64,000 bases of DNA, from the NCBI RefSeq assembly GCF_032393985.1, contig NZ_CP135918.1, positions 2,728,001 to 2,792,000 of the forward strand. The letters are read 5' to 3'. This document shows, one piece after another, positions 45,808 to 55,647 of the stretch; positions within the stretch are counted from its first letter, which is position 1, and each line of letters begins with the position of its first letter. The position numbers and the translations under genes were made by a program. Source of the DNA: Fischerella sp. JS2. GTDB taxonomy: Bacteria > Cyanobacteriota > Cyanobacteriia > Cyanobacteriales > Nostocaceae. A model generated the notes under the pieces. It saw only the letters and a list, made by a program, of their open reading frames with translations. It was not told where the DNA came from and made no database searches.

Positions 45808-46392
45808 AATTGTTTAGAACGCATACCTTCCCCTACACCCACGATACTTTGGAATAGTGCTTATAACCAGTTGAAAAAATACGCACTCTATCTTTATCTA
45901 ATGCCGTAGCCGATGAACTTTCGGGAGCATTTGTGTCTGTTGCTATTGTAATGCAAGCAGATAAAGCAATTCAAATAAAAGGGAATGGGGAATGGGGCAT
46001 GGAGAACAGATAAAGTAGAAAGCAAAAGGAAAGAGGCTACCAGAAAATTAACCTAAAATTTTTCTTCTTATGGAGACTCTTATGAAAATACATGTAATCA
46101 AGCTATGAAATATAATCCATAATTATCTGTTAACGTCACATAAAAAACAGATAAATCTCAATTCATGGGATAATAATCCTTCGCAGTGGACAGAATAGTA
46201 GTTAGTAGTTGATTGTTGGTTGTTGTTTGTTAGTGGGTAGAAACGCGATGTTCCTCGCGTCTGTACATTAGTGGTTAGTGGTTATTATTCTGCTCCCCAT
46301 ACTCCCCACCTTGTCTGCCTTATCTTCCTTGTCTCCCCAACCCCCAATTCCTTCCTGATCCCCTATCCCTATCTTTTTAACTTATATAACCT
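45808..46392. other. Intergenic region before carA, repeat-rich
   Basis: 585 bases, no gene recognised. It contains GTTAGTAGTTGATTG-type short repeats (46200-46235), a palindrome AAACGCGA-N6-TCGCGTCT (46241-46262) and a C/T-rich tract (CTCCCCATACTCCCCACC, 46290-46365) like the one found inside trpD. Confidence 0.55.
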
Positions 46393-47571
46393 ATGGCCCT
46401 GTTTGAAACAATACCTGCCTTACTTGTCCTTGCGGATGGAACCACTTATCGCGGTTGGTCTTTTGGTGCTACAGGCACTGCGATCGGAGAAGTAGTATTT
46501 AATACTGGCATGACTGGATATCAAGAAGTCCTGACTGACCCTAGTTACTGTGGACAAATAGTAGTTTTTACTTATCCAGAACTGGGAAACACAGGTGTTA
46601 ATCCAGAGGATGAAGAATCAGCTCAACCGCAAGTGCGAGGAGCGATCGCACGCAATATTTGTAAACGACCAAGTAACTGGCGCTCTTCGCAATCGTTACC
46701 AGACTACCTCAAACAGCACCAAATACCCGGCATTTACGGCATAGATACCCGTGCCTTGACCCGCAAAATTCGGATCTATGGAGCGATGAATGGCGGCATT
46801 TCTACAGAAATTCTGGACGAAGCAGAATTGCTAGAACAGGTATTAGCAGCTCCTGCCATGAGTGGATTAAATCTTGTCCGTGAAGTGACTACCCAAACAG
46901 CATATGAATGGTCACAAACTACTGATCCCGTTTGGGAATTTAACCCAGAAGCAAAAGCTAATTCTGATGAAACCTTGACTGTTGTGGCCCTAGACTTTGG
47001 CATCAAACGCAATATTTTACGCCGCTTAGCAAGTTATGGATGCCGGGTTATTGTTGTTCCAGCCCACACCCCTACTGAAGAAATTCTCAAATACAATCCC
47101 GATGGAATATTTCTCTCCAATGGTCCTGGTGATCCGGCGGCTGTAACTGAAGGTATTGAGACTGCCAAGGCTTTGCTGTCGGCTCAAAAACCAATGTTTG
47201 GCATTTGCATGGGACATCAAATTTTAGGTCATGCTCTGGGGGCAGAAACCTATAAACTTAAATTTGGACATCGTGGCTTGAATCAACCAGCAGGTTTACA
47301 AAAACGGGTGGAAATTACCAGCCAAAACCATAGTTTTGCTATTAACCCAGACACCCTACCGGAAGCAGTTGTAGAAATTAGCCACCTGAACTTGAATGAT
47401 CGCACTGTTGCTGGAGTACGTCACAAGAATCTACCTGTATTCTCTGTGCAGTACCACCCAGAGGCTTCTCCTGGTCCTCACGACGCTGATTACCTGTTTG
47501 AGAATTTTGTACAAGCAATGCGCGCAGCTCGCCAAACACCAAACAGCTCTAAAGAGGTAAAAATAAAGTAA
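46393..47571 (+). CDS. carA: Carbamoyl-phosphate synthase small subunit
   Basis: 392 residues, normal length. It supplies ammonia from glutamine to CarB for carbamoyl phosphate, used for arginine and pyrimidines. The N-terminal CarA domain ([40 protein letters not shown]) is followed by a class I glutamine amidotransferase domain with [11 protein letters not shown], nucleophile Cys in [15 protein letters not shown] and the His/Glu in [11 protein letters not shown]. carB is not adjacent, which is common in cyanobacteria. Confidence 0.97.
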   Translation: MALFETIPALLVLADGTTYRGWSFGATGTAIGEVVFNTGMTGYQEVLTDPSYCGQIVVFTYPELGNTGVNPEDEESAQPQVRGAIARNICKRPSNWRSSQSLPDYLKQHQIPGIYGIDTRALTRKIRIYGAMNGGISTEILDEAELLEQVLAAPAMSGLNLVREVTTQTAYEWSQTTDPVWEFNPEAKANSDETLTVVALDFGIKRNILRRLASYGCRVIVVPAHTPTEEILKYNPDGIFLSNGPGDPAAVTEGIETAKALLSAQKPMFGICMGHQILGHALGAETYKLKFGHRGLNQPAGLQKRVEITSQNHSFAINPDTLPEAVVEISHLNLNDRTVAGVRHKNLPVFSVQYHPEASPGPHDADYLFENFVQAMRAARQTPNSSKEVKIK

Positions 47572-47652
47572 AAATGGAGAAAGCACGAGATTGGGAACTT
47601 AAGACAGTGAACAGTAACTCGGTGAACAGGGAAAGAAAACTGATAACTGTAC

Positions 47653-47674
47653 AGACGCGAGGAACATCGCGTCT
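47653..47674. repeat. Dispersed palindrome AGACGCGA-N6-TCGCGTCT
   Basis: Same family as 15703-15724, here in inverted orientation (loop GGAACA), about 80 bases after carA. Confidence 0.7.
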
Positions 47675-47775
47675 CTAACTGAATCACTGATAACTGATAC
47701 CCAATCCCCAATGTAGACAACATCTACCAAAACCATCTATACTTGAGCGTTCAACATAAATAAGAGGAGGGAATT

Positions 47776-48147
47776 ATTGCTGAGCCATTGAACCTAACCG
47801 TTAGCCTGAGAGGTACTCGTGAAGTCCGGGATAACTGTCAGCTATTCCGCCTCACAGGTTTGTTAGACGCGTTTTCGGAACCGACGTTTCGCAAAGTATT
47901 AGGAAGCAAGATTGACGAGGGCCCCAAGCACATTATTCTAGATCTCTCGCAAATTGACTTTGTTGATAGCTCCGGCTTGGGTGCTTTGGTGCAGTTAGCT
48001 AAGCAGGCACAAAATGCTGAAGGTACTTTGCAAATTGTCACTAATGCCCGCGTAACTCAAACAGTCAAGCTTGTCCGTTTGGAGAAGTTTCTAATGTTGC
48101 AGACATCAGTCGATACAGCTTTAGAAAACCTCAAAAACCCTTCTTGA
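47776..48147 (+). CDS. STAS-domain anti-sigma factor antagonist
   Basis: About 123 residues if it begins at the ATT 47776, 119 if at TTG 47788. One STAS domain with LFRLTGLLDAFSEPTFRKVL and the phosphoacceptor serine in DLSQIDFVDSSGLGALVQLA, as in SpoIIAA/RsbV-type proteins. No ATG is near. The ribosome-binding site GAGGAGGG (47764-47771) lies about five bases from ATT but 16 from TTG, and close relatives, from memory, begin with residues matching the extension (EPLNLTVSLRG). An unusual ATT start is therefore likely. It controls an anti-sigma factor or a partner kinase not encoded nearby. Confidence 0.85.
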   Translation: MAEPLNLTVSLRGTREVRDNCQLFRLTGLLDAFSEPTFRKVLGSKIDEGPKHIILDLSQIDFVDSSGLGALVQLAKQAQNAEGTLQIVTNARVTQTVKLVRLEKFLMLQTSVDTALENLKNPS

Positions 48148-48169
48148 TTGCTTGACTGTGCCGATAAAA

Positions 48170-48208
48170 TTAGCTATCCGATGTTTTTATCTGGATAGCT
48201 TAATTTTT
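48170..48208 (+). terminator. Terminator after the STAS gene
   Basis: TTAGCTATCC (48170-48179) pairs with GGATAGCTTAA (48193-48203, one bulge), followed by TTTTTG. Confidence 0.7.
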
Positions 48209-48756
48209 GTTAGAAATATACCAATTTTGGATTTTAGATTGGGAGTCCTTACTAAAAGGCTATTCCTGGAATCTCAAACAATATTAACTATCGGTATTTG
48301 GTATGACTGTTAAGCTTTAACCTTTGAGTTGTCGAGAAGACAATCCCAAAAAAACTATGAAGAATGAGATAATGGTGCTTCACATTTTCAAAGTTCATTC
48401 TAATCTTAAATAAAGTTGGTCTAAAGGGAGAACACTAATCTGCCTAACAAACTCTAATTGACCAACTAATGCCAAACAAGGTACAAGCCCCTAAATCCGA
48501 TAATGTAGAACCAATCCAAATTCCAAAATCCAAATCCCAAAATCGAATGATGCCCTTAGCGTTACTTGATTGTTTACAATAGTTGACAAAATGTTACTGA
48601 CCAACTAACTATAGTTTGGATAACAAATTTTTTAGCCTGGATAATGCTTGTGAAAACTGCAACAGAGCCAACACTCAGAAAATATGCACCATTTTCAACC
48701 TCCCCAATATAGTCTGCAAGGAATCATCGCTTGTGAAATCCAAGGAGGAAAATTTA
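48209..48756. other. Intergenic region upstream of mini-RNase III
   Basis: 548 bases. The open frame from 48616 continues into the next gene but its first part lacks conserved sequence and a ribosome-binding site. CCAAATTCC/CCAAAATCCAAATCC repeats occur near 48510-48545. No RNA gene was recognised. Confidence 0.45.
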
Positions 48757-49215
48757 TTGAATGAACAAGGTGAAACTAATGTGTTAGATTCATCTTGTTT
48801 GCAGTTTATGCAGGCAACCATAGAAAATTTTTCTCAGCAGCAAATTGACCAAGCACAACTACAACAACTTTCTCCTACTGCTTTAGCATATTTGGGAGAT
48901 GCAGTTTATGAACTTTATGTTAGGATGTATTATCTGCTGCCGCCGCAGCGAAGCGAAAGTTACCATCGTCTGGTAGTGGCGCAGGTAAGGGCAGAAAAGC
49001 AGGCGCTACACTTGCGATCGCTTACTCCTCATCTGCGACACAGCGAGTTAGAAATAGTCCGAAGGGGCCGTAACGCTACCACAGGACGTCCTAAACGATT
49101 AGCTCCCGAAATATATCAACAAGCAACTAGCTTAGAAACTTTAATCGGCTATCTATATCTTACTGATCAACTACGCTTAACTGAACTATTGCAAAAGCTG
49201 CAATTAGAAAAGTGA
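48757..49215 (+). CDS. mrnC: Mini-ribonuclease III
   Basis: About 152 residues from TTG 48757, which has a perfect AAGGAGG (48742-48748) eight bases upstream. The open frame reaches back to 48616 but that would add 47 poorly conserved residues. The RNase III catalytic fold without the dsRNA-binding domain is clear: LSPTALAYLGDAVYELYVRMYY, then RGRNATTGRPKRLAPEIYQQATSLETLIGYLYL, with the acidic residues of the active site. It matures 23S rRNA in bacteria that have it. Confidence 0.9.
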   Translation: MNEQGETNVLDSSCLQFMQATIENFSQQQIDQAQLQQLSPTALAYLGDAVYELYVRMYYLLPPQRSESYHRLVVAQVRAEKQALHLRSLTPHLRHSELEIVRRGRNATTGRPKRLAPEIYQQATSLETLIGYLYLTDQLRLTELLQKLQLEK

Positions 49216-49602
49216 TGAAAAAATGTCTCATGACAGGACAATTGCTTATTGTATGTTCGGTAAAGTATGGTGGTGAAGTTATGAGTTGAATCTGACTCTG
49301 ACAGCTTATGGACAATGAAAATACTGTCAGTGACAGAGCCAAATAACAAGATACAAGAAACTTAAATTATGATTAATTTTTTTAGTAGCTGTGATGACGA
49401 ATAATTTGTCACTAGAACACATGAAAATAATTTTACTTCCTTCTGACTTGAAAGTAACCTCACCCCGTCTGATCGGACACCCCTCTCCTTAGTAAGGAGA
49501 GGGGCAGGGGGTGAGGTTTTCATGCCTAGTAATAAAACTTTTTCATTGGCAATGCCTTCTAATTTATTGGATGCCCGCCCTTACATCTAACCTCAAAATC
49601 TC
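49216..49602. other. Intergenic region with CCTCACC/GGTGAGG palindrome
   Basis: 387 bases and no gene. The palindrome at 49458-49516, with flanks TTCTGACTTGAAAGTAACCT and CATGCC...GCCTTCT, is the closest relative of the copy at 18230-18360. Confidence 0.6.
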
Positions 49603-50547
49603 ATGACAAACAACACAAAAAAAATTATTACTTCTGGTGAAAACAATCGTGGGCAAACCCTAAAACTTAAGGGCAAGCAAGTCGTTTCTCATTCTTTTCG
49701 TCCTTCGACGAAAAAGGTAGATGGACAAAATCAGCAAAAATCAACCCAAGATAGCGATTTGATTTATGGTCGCTATCCAGTCTTGAGTGCCTTGGAAAGT
49801 CAGCGCCTGCTGAATCGTATTTGGATTACTTCTCGCCTACGCTATGATCCCCGTTTTCACTCTCTGATTTTACAAGCCAAGGACAATGGCACGATCATTG
49901 ATGAGGTAGAACCCAAGCGCTTAGACCAAATTACTGAGGGTGGTAATCATCAAGGTGTGGCAGCACAAATTGCTCCCTATGCCTACATCGAATTACACGA
50001 GTTGATCGAAAACAGCAAATCTGTAACAAATCCAGTCATTGTTGCTGCTGATGGAATCACTGACCCCCATAACTTAGGAGCAATTATTCGTACAGCAGAA
50101 GCGATTGGCGCTCAAGGGTTGATTATCCCCCAACGCCGTGCTTCTGGGATCACTTCTACAGTCATGAAAGTAGCAGCAGGTGCTTTAGAACACTTTCCAG
50201 TTGCCAGAGTAGTGAATCTGCATCGCGCTTTGGAAGAATTGAAAGCCGCAGGTTTCTGGATTTACGGTACTGCTTGTGAAGGTAGCGAACCGATAAACAC
50301 AGTAGATTTTAATGGTGCGATCGTTTTAGTAGTGGGATCTGAAGGAGAAGGTCTAAGTTTGTTGACACAACGTTGTTGTGATGTCTTAGTATCAATTCCC
50401 TTACAGGGTAAGACTCCTAGCCTCAATGCATCTGTTGCTGCTGGGATGGCATTGTATGAAATTTATCGTCAACGCTGGGAAAAAAATACCCTACATTTCG
50501 ATAAACTACAAAAAACTACTTGGAAAAACAATAGTAACAGAGTATAA
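49603..50547 (+). CDS. rlmB: 23S rRNA 2'-O-ribose methyltransferase RlmB (SpoU/TrmH family)
   Basis: 314 residues. A basic N-terminal extension (1-50) precedes the substrate-binding domain ([20 protein letters not shown], to about 125) and the SPOUT methyltransferase domain with its three motifs: [32 protein letters not shown] and [20 protein letters not shown], forming the trefoil knot that binds S-adenosylmethionine. It methylates a guanosine of 23S rRNA. It follows mrnC; both act on 23S rRNA. Confidence 0.93.
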   Translation: MTNNTKKIITSGENNRGQTLKLKGKQVVSHSFRPSTKKVDGQNQQKSTQDSDLIYGRYPVLSALESQRLLNRIWITSRLRYDPRFHSLILQAKDNGTIIDEVEPKRLDQITEGGNHQGVAAQIAPYAYIELHELIENSKSVTNPVIVAADGITDPHNLGAIIRTAEAIGAQGLIIPQRRASGITSTVMKVAAGALEHFPVARVVNLHRALEELKAAGFWIYGTACEGSEPINTVDFNGAIVLVVGSEGEGLSLLTQRCCDVLVSIPLQGKTPSLNASVAAGMALYEIYRQRWEKNTLHFDKLQKTTWKNNSNRV

Positions 50548-50627
50548 AGAAGTAAAAAGAAATGTAAAACCACAAAATAGCAGCAAACGTTTACAACCCA
50601 ATACAACGTTAAAAAACTGGCAAGACC

Positions 50628-50930
50628 ATGAAAACTATTTGGGAACAATCTAGGGAATTTTTGATTAATGCATTTCAGAGTTTGGGATTGGCTTGGTGGG
50701 TTGAAATTGCAACACAGAATCCCAAATGTACATACTACTTTGGTCCATTTCTTAACTCAGCAGAAGCAAAGGCCGCTATTAAAGGCTACGTAGAAGATTT
50801 GGAACAAGAAGGCGCCCAAGGAATCATTGTGAATGTAAAACGCTGCAAACCAGAGGTTTTGACAATTGCTGAAGACCTGGGGGAACGGATTGACCGCAAA
50901 GTACAGCCTGCCTTTAGCGGTCAAATGTAA
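50628..50930 (+). CDS. DUF1816 domain protein
   Basis: 100 residues. WWVEIATQNPKCTYYFGPFL and SAEAKAAIKGYVEDLEQEGA are the conserved DUF1816 blocks found in almost all cyanobacteria. A soluble small alpha/beta protein, function unknown. It begins 80 bases after rlmB, in the same direction, and could be co-transcribed. Confidence 0.9.
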   Translation: MKTIWEQSREFLINAFQSLGLAWWVEIATQNPKCTYYFGPFLNSAEAKAAIKGYVEDLEQEGAQGIIVNVKRCKPEVLTIAEDLGERIDRKVQPAFSGQM

Positions 50931-51009
50931 TTACAAGGCTGGTCAAGTGTCAATTGTCAATTGTCCAGAGTTCTTACAAATGACCATTGACCATTGACCA
51001 TTGTAATAA

Positions 51010-51867
51010 CTATTGACTATTGACTATTTCTGGATGCGCTTCCAACCAATAATCTATATCACTCAATACCTGATCGGGAATTTCCCAGGGGAAAAGGTGA
51101 GCAGTGTTTGCATAGCACTGCCACTGACAATTCTTGAGGTGTCGGGCTGTTTCTATACTAGAGTCGGGTGTGATGTGGCAATCTTGAGAACCTGCTAGTA
51201 CTAAAGCAGGACATTGGATTTGTTCAAGGTCAGCAAGGCGATTGTAACCTGCTTTGATTGCTGTGTAGAGAGCCCGAGTTGCAGTCGCTGAAGTTTGTAA
51301 ATAAGCTGACACAGCATCCCTGGCTATGTACTTATAAGTAGTGGCAGTATGTTGTTGGATCAGGTAGCGAAATAGCGATCGCTTGCCAAATGTCTCAATA
51401 TTCCACTGCCAACCTGGCTTAATCAAGTTCAAAACAGAAGCAACTCCAGTGTAGAGATTATCCTCCCAAGTTATAGGTGGATGGTTTCCTCTTGGTCTTG
51501 CAGCAGTTGCTACCAAAATCAACCCTGTCACACGTTCAGGTAGCCGCAATGCCAATTCCATCGCTAAAATGCCACCCAAAGACCACCCTAATATCAGACA
51601 TTTTTTTAGCTTAAAACTGTCTAGAAGGCTCTCTAGGTCATTTAAATGGTCACTCATGTCAAAATTGTCATTAAACCGACTTTTGCCATAACCACGTAGA
51701 TCGGGGGCAAAAGTTGTGAAGCGTTTGGAGAGGTGATCGGTGAAAACACAAAGACTACAACCAGAACCAGGATGACCGTGTAAACAAAGAATGGGGAAGC
51801 CTTCACCTTGAATGTAGACATTGAGAGGTACAACTGGGGAATTTTGCAAATAAGAGCGATCGCCCAT
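51010..51867 (-). CDS. Alpha/beta hydrolase
   Basis: 285 residues. Oxyanion-hole region PILCLHGHPGSGCSL near residue 28, DLRGYGKSRF, nucleophile elbow ILGWSLGGILAMELALRLPE (Ser near 95), late acid in VLAGSQDCHITPDSS (Asp) and catalytic His in YANTAHLFPWEIP. No signal peptide, so cytoplasmic; the substrate is unknown. The stop lies close to a stretch of TCAATTGTCAATTGTCC-type repeats (50944-51020) that may fold into a terminator. Confidence 0.9.
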   Translation of the reverse strand: MGDRSYLQNSPVVPLNVYIQGEGFPILCLHGHPGSGCSLCVFTDHLSKRFTTFAPDLRGYGKSRFNDNFDMSDHLNDLESLLDSFKLKKCLILGWSLGGILAMELALRLPERVTGLILVATAARPRGNHPPITWEDNLYTGVASVLNLIKPGWQWNIETFGKRSLFRYLIQQHTATTYKYIARDAVSAYLQTSATATRALYTAIKAGYNRLADLEQIQCPALVLAGSQDCHITPDSSIETARHLKNCQWQCYANTAHLFPWEIPDQVLSDIDYWLEAHPEIVNSQ

Positions 51868-51878
51868 GATTGTTAGCC

Positions 51879-52520
51879 TTACTTTTGAATGACAATTTCA
51901 ACTCGACGGTTCTGCTGGCGTCCTGCTGGATCATCTGTACCATCAGCTTTAGTATTAGGGGCAACTGGTTGAGACTCCCCATAACCTTTTATGGTCATCC
52001 GCGTTGCTGCTATTTCATGCTTTTCACTCAGCCAGCGCTTCACTGCATCAGCTCGACGCTCAGACAAATTTTGATTATAGTCATCATTACCGAGAGCATC
52101 CGTATGTCCGTAGATTTTCACGGGATTATTGGGGTAGCGTTTGCTGAGAACTTGAGCAACTTGTGTTAACGCTTGAGCTGCATCTGGGCGAATGTTGTCT
52201 TTGTCAAAATCAAACAAAACATCAGCTGGTAAGGTCAGAATCATTAATTCGTCATTTGCCTGGACTTTGACAGTAGGAACTGTAACTTCTGGAATTTTAA
52301 CAGTAGGAATCCGAACCGTTGGAACTAGTTGAGTTTTATTTGTTTGAGTAGGAACTAGTTGAGTCTTATTTGTTTGGGTAGGAACCAGTTGAGTAACAAC
52401 AGATGAAGTTTTAGATGATGAATTCGAGTCAGATTGATTTGGTGTGACAGAACTACAGCCTACAACTAAAATTGTAGTGACTGCCAGTAAACCAGTTGGA
52501 CTTAGCGATCGCATCTTCAT
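51879..52520 (-). CDS. OmpA-family lipoprotein
   Basis: 213 residues. Signal peptide with lipobox LLAVTTILVVGCSS (Cys about 22). A low-complexity linker carries QLVPTQTNK/TQLVPT units, then PTVRIPTVKIPEVTVPTVKV. The C-terminal OmpA domain binds peptidoglycan: DVLFDFDKDNIRPDAAQALT, IYGHTDALGNDDYNQNLSER, RADAVKRWL. It is separated from the hydrolase gene by 11 bases and from the CAP gene by 4 bases, all on the minus strand, so the three probably form an operon (CAP, OmpA, hydrolase). Confidence 0.93.
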   Translation of the reverse strand: MKMRSLSPTGLLAVTTILVVGCSSVTPNQSDSNSSSKTSSVVTQLVPTQTNKTQLVPTQTNKTQLVPTVRIPTVKIPEVTVPTVKVQANDELMILTLPADVLFDFDKDNIRPDAAQALTQVAQVLSKRYPNNPVKIYGHTDALGNDDYNQNLSERRADAVKRWLSEKHEIAATRMTIKGYGESQPVAPNTKADGTDDPAGRQQNRRVEIVIQK

Positions 52521-52524
52521 CTTC

Positions 52525-53220
52525 TCACAGTGATTCTATATATCCTCCTGCATAATTAATAACGCACATCTGCCTATAAGTGGGGTGAATACCAAAAGCT
52601 ACCCCTGTAACTTTAAAAGCTGGGCTAAAAATATTGTGGCGATGGCCGCGATCGCTCACTCCATCATCGATAATTAACTGCATGATAATATCTTGGGCTG
52701 TGTGCGAACCATAACTAATGTTTTCACCAGCAGTACTTTGCCAAGTTCCGTAGCGACTTAGGCGCGTGAAGGGATCGCTACCATCACTCCCATCATGACC
52801 TGTTGCACCTGTGGAACCTTGGTCTTTGACGTGATCTTTTGCTGCCAAAGACATACCCTGAGATGGCCTTAAAGCACCCACAGGACGAACTGATTTGAGG
52901 TAGGCGATCGCTTCATCAACAGCCGCCACACCTTCTTGAGTTTGTAAATAGACATTGTAAGAAATTCGGACTGGATTACCTACAAAACGACTTTTATACT
53001 CTTCGAGTACAGCAACATAACTTTGGGGTTCTGTCCTCGCTTTATTCATTTCCACAATTACTTGTTGTTCCAGTCGCGAGAGATAATCTGCCTGTATTTG
53101 GGGATCAGAAGTTGCTACAGGTGTCTCAGTAGCTACAGAATAAGGTTGTAACACTGGATTTACAGTACAGCCAGAGATAAGAGAAATAGGAGTAAATATC
53201 CAAGACAGCAGCCGATGCAT
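52525..53220 (-). CDS. CAP-domain (SCP/YkwD-like) secreted protein
   Basis: 231 residues. N-terminal signal with lipobox-like LISGC (Cys about 18). The CAP domain begins [20 protein letters not shown] and has [40 protein letters not shown] and [20 protein letters not shown], with the conserved His and Glu residues. Function in cyanobacteria is unknown; members of the family act at the cell surface. It is first in the CAP-OmpA-hydrolase run and a close paralogue of the gene at 53640-54362. Confidence 0.92.
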   Translation of the reverse strand: MHRLLSWIFTPISLISGCTVNPVLQPYSVATETPVATSDPQIQADYLSRLEQQVIVEMNKARTEPQSYVAVLEEYKSRFVGNPVRISYNVYLQTQEGVAAVDEAIAYLKSVRPVGALRPSQGMSLAAKDHVKDQGSTGATGHDGSDGSDPFTRLSRYGTWQSTAGENISYGSHTAQDIIMQLIIDDGVSDRGHRHNIFSPAFKVTGVAFGIHPTYRQMCVINYAGGYIESL

Positions 53221-53639
53221 TAATTACCTCAAAACTTGACATGGTAGGAATGCTGGTTTTACCCCACCCTAACCCTCCCCTTGTAAAGGGGAGGGAACTA
53301 TATCTGTTGTTTCCCCCCGATATTCGAGGGGATTAAGGGGGGTAAATCCAACTTGTGTATATACGGTGGCCTTATAACATCAAGGAATCATTGGTCAGAA
53401 TATATGTTGAGATCCACAAAATTAGAAAAACTTTCCGGATGTGCTTGCCAAGAAGTAATACTGATGAGATTGTTAACATAGGGATCACGGATCAACTTAA
53501 TAGCAAACCCATAATCCATCGGTGTGCATCACCTTAAACTGTGTTCGTTTCTTACGTTGTATTGCACCCAACTGCAAACTGCTATTAACTCTGGAAAGTT
53601 TTTAACCTACCAACTACCAACAATCAACTATCAACCAAA
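53221..53639. other. Intergenic region between CAP paralogues
   Basis: 419 bases without a gene. Contains a CCCTCCC/GGGAGGG hairpin (53274-53295), a second C/G-rich repeat to 53341, ATCGGTGTGCATCACC (about 53517-53532, part of the 17715 palindrome family) and CAACTACCAACAATCAACTA-type repeats at the end. Confidence 0.55.
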
Positions 53640-54362
53640 TTAACTAGATTTTTCCTGATACCCACCTGCATAATCAATTACGCACATTGTTCGGTATTTA
53701 GCATGGCTTCCATAAGCAACCCCTGCAACTTTAAAAGCAGGGTTAAAGATGTTTTTGCGATGACCGCGATCGCTTACTCCATCATCAATAATCAACTGCA
53801 TAACGATATCTTGAGCAGTGCTTGGGCCATAGCTAATGTTTTCCCCAGCAGTGAGTAGCCATTTGCCATAACGATTCATACGCACAGAGGGATCGCTACC
53901 ATCACTAGCATAGTGGCCAGTTGTACCTTTGGGCCCTTGGTCTTTAACATGATCTCTTGCTGCCAAAGACATACCCTGAGATGGTCTCAAAGCACCCACA
54001 GGACGAACTGATTTGAGGTAGGCGATCGCTTCATCAACAGCCACTACACCTTCTTGAGTTTTTAAATACAGGCGTTCAGAGATTTTAACTCGCTTGCCTT
54101 GGAAGCGTTTTCTATAGTTTTGCAAGATGGGAATATATCTTTTGGGATTAGTTCTTACCTTGTTCATTTCTACAATTACCTGCTGTTCTAGAGGTGATAG
54201 GTAACTTGCCTTTGCTAATAAATTGCGATCGCCTTTTGGGACTACAACAGGAACAGAATTAGGCGTAGACTTTGCTACAGAAGGCTGAGATTTAATCGTT
54301 TGATAATAGCAACTGGTGATCAAGGTAATAGATAAAATTACCCAAAATCCTATGGGGCGCAT
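53640..54362 (-). CDS. CAP-domain (SCP/YkwD-like) secreted protein, second copy
   Basis: 240 residues from ATG 54362 ([18 protein letters not shown]); a GTG at 54374 would add four residues. Lipobox-like LITSC. The CAP domain is closely similar to the preceding paralogue: [80 protein letters not shown]. The two arose by tandem duplication; the DNA of their central parts is still nearly identical (for instance around 52850-52925 and 53960-54035). Confidence 0.92.
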   Translation of the reverse strand: MRPIGFWVILSITLITSCYYQTIKSQPSVAKSTPNSVPVVVPKGDRNLLAKASYLSPLEQQVIVEMNKVRTNPKRYIPILQNYRKRFQGKRVKISERLYLKTQEGVVAVDEAIAYLKSVRPVGALRPSQGMSLAARDHVKDQGPKGTTGHYASDGSDPSVRMNRYGKWLLTAGENISYGPSTAQDIVMQLIIDDGVSDRGHRKNIFNPAFKVAGVAYGSHAKYRTMCVIDYAGGYQEKSS

Positions 54363-54700
54363 TTCTAAACTCACGATTTTTTTGAAGGTTAATTTAATGA
54401 AGTTAAATAATAGACATAAATAAACCTAGTTTTTCATCTTGTTTTTGATTATGTCTACTAAACTTCTCAGCACAGTTATGAATTAAATATTGTCTGTACA
54501 AATACGTTTTAACCTTAATCACAAAAAATCGAAATCAGCAAGTTTACTTAATAGTAATTTTTCGTATTTATTAGATCTCTTGCACAAATATTTTTGACCT
54601 TCCGGGGGATTGAGGGGGTTTTTAGGAATCATGCAAGAGGTCTATTGATCTGTAACCCTCTTAAGTTCTAACTTTTGCCTTCCGTCTTCAGAATTTCAAT
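54363..54700. other. Intergenic region upstream of second CAP gene
   Basis: 338 bases, AT-rich. An inverted repeat AGATCTCTTGCA (54573-54584)/TGCAAGAGGTCT (54632-54643), one mismatch, encloses CCGGGGGATTGAGGGGG. It resembles the structure at 10982-11040. Confidence 0.55.
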
Positions 54701-55465
54701 CTATTTAGCACGCGCTAAAATATCCTCTAAGTCAGATAGTTGTATAGCACCAGAAAAAGTTTCGCTGTTAATAATAAAAGATGGTGTACCAGAAAGTCCT
54801 AATCTTTCGGCTAATTGTAGATCTTTAGCAATTGCAGTATTAGCAATACGCCTATCTTTTTCAAATTTTGCTAAATCTAAATTCAATTTTTTAGCGATAT
54901 TTACATATAAAGATTCACCTAATTTATTTTGATTAGTAAATAACGCATCATGATATTCCCAAAACTTGCCCTGTTGTTGTGCTGCCCAAGCTGCTGTTGC
55001 TGCTGGCATTGCTTCGGCATGTATTGGAGTTAATGGAAAATGTTTATAAACAAGTTTGACATCTTTTTGATGCTTTGCTAACAGTTTTTTTAAAGTTTGA
55101 TGAGCTTCAGCACAGTAGGGACATTGAAAGTCAGAAAACTCTATCAATAGAGTTTTTGATTCGCTTGCTCCAATTGTGGGAGAATCAGCTATTACTGCTT
55201 GAGGATTGGTTTTTAAATCCTCTAAAAATGCTTGCCGTTCTTTTTGTACCTTCTGTGCTTGTTGCTGTTGATAAGCCTGAACAGATTCGATAATGACTTC
55301 TGGATGCTGGCGGATAACTTGTAAAATTTGTTCTTCGAGTTGCGGGTTAATGCGGGTGGCAGCTTGTGCAGGCAATGACACAGCAAGAACCAGTAATGAG
55401 CATAATACCAACAAGGTACGGAGATCTCGCAAAATTTGCCCAAATCCAGGTAAGAATTTATTCAT
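54701..55465 (-). CDS. DsbA-family thiol-disulfide oxidoreductase
   Basis: 254 residues. Signal peptide or anchor LRTLLVLCSLLVLAVSLPAQA (cleavage after AQA, about residue 35). A helical stretch (EQILQVIRQHPEVIIESVQA) is followed by a thioredoxin fold with the active-site motif CPYC in LIEFSDFQCPYCAEAHQTL and the cis-proline loop GLSGTPSFIIN. It matches the DsbA/BdbD-like group that makes disulfide bonds outside the cytoplasm. Single gene, minus strand. Confidence 0.92.
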   Translation of the reverse strand: MNKFLPGFGQILRDLRTLLVLCSLLVLAVSLPAQAATRINPQLEEQILQVIRQHPEVIIESVQAYQQQQAQKVQKERQAFLEDLKTNPQAVIADSPTIGASESKTLLIEFSDFQCPYCAEAHQTLKKLLAKHQKDVKLVYKHFPLTPIHAEAMPAATAAWAAQQQGKFWEYHDALFTNQNKLGESLYVNIAKKLNLDLAKFEKDRRIANTAIAKDLQLAERLGLSGTPSFIINSETFSGAIQLSDLEDILARAK

Positions 55466-55647
55466 AAACTCATTGTGGTTGAAATTTTTACATTTTAGTA
55501 TTTTCTGAGATGGGCAAGAGCGATCGCGCTACTTAATTAATATCAAGTTCGGCTCATTGGTTACGATATTATGCTTAACTGTTGGGCATCGGAAAATCAT
55601 CAGTAACTTAATTACCAAACCAATTACCCATTACCCATTACCCATAG

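Noticed and set aside
48616-48756. 47-residue N-terminal extension of mini-RNase III
   Set aside because: No ribosome-binding site at 48616, while TTG 48757 has a perfect AAGGAGG at the right distance.
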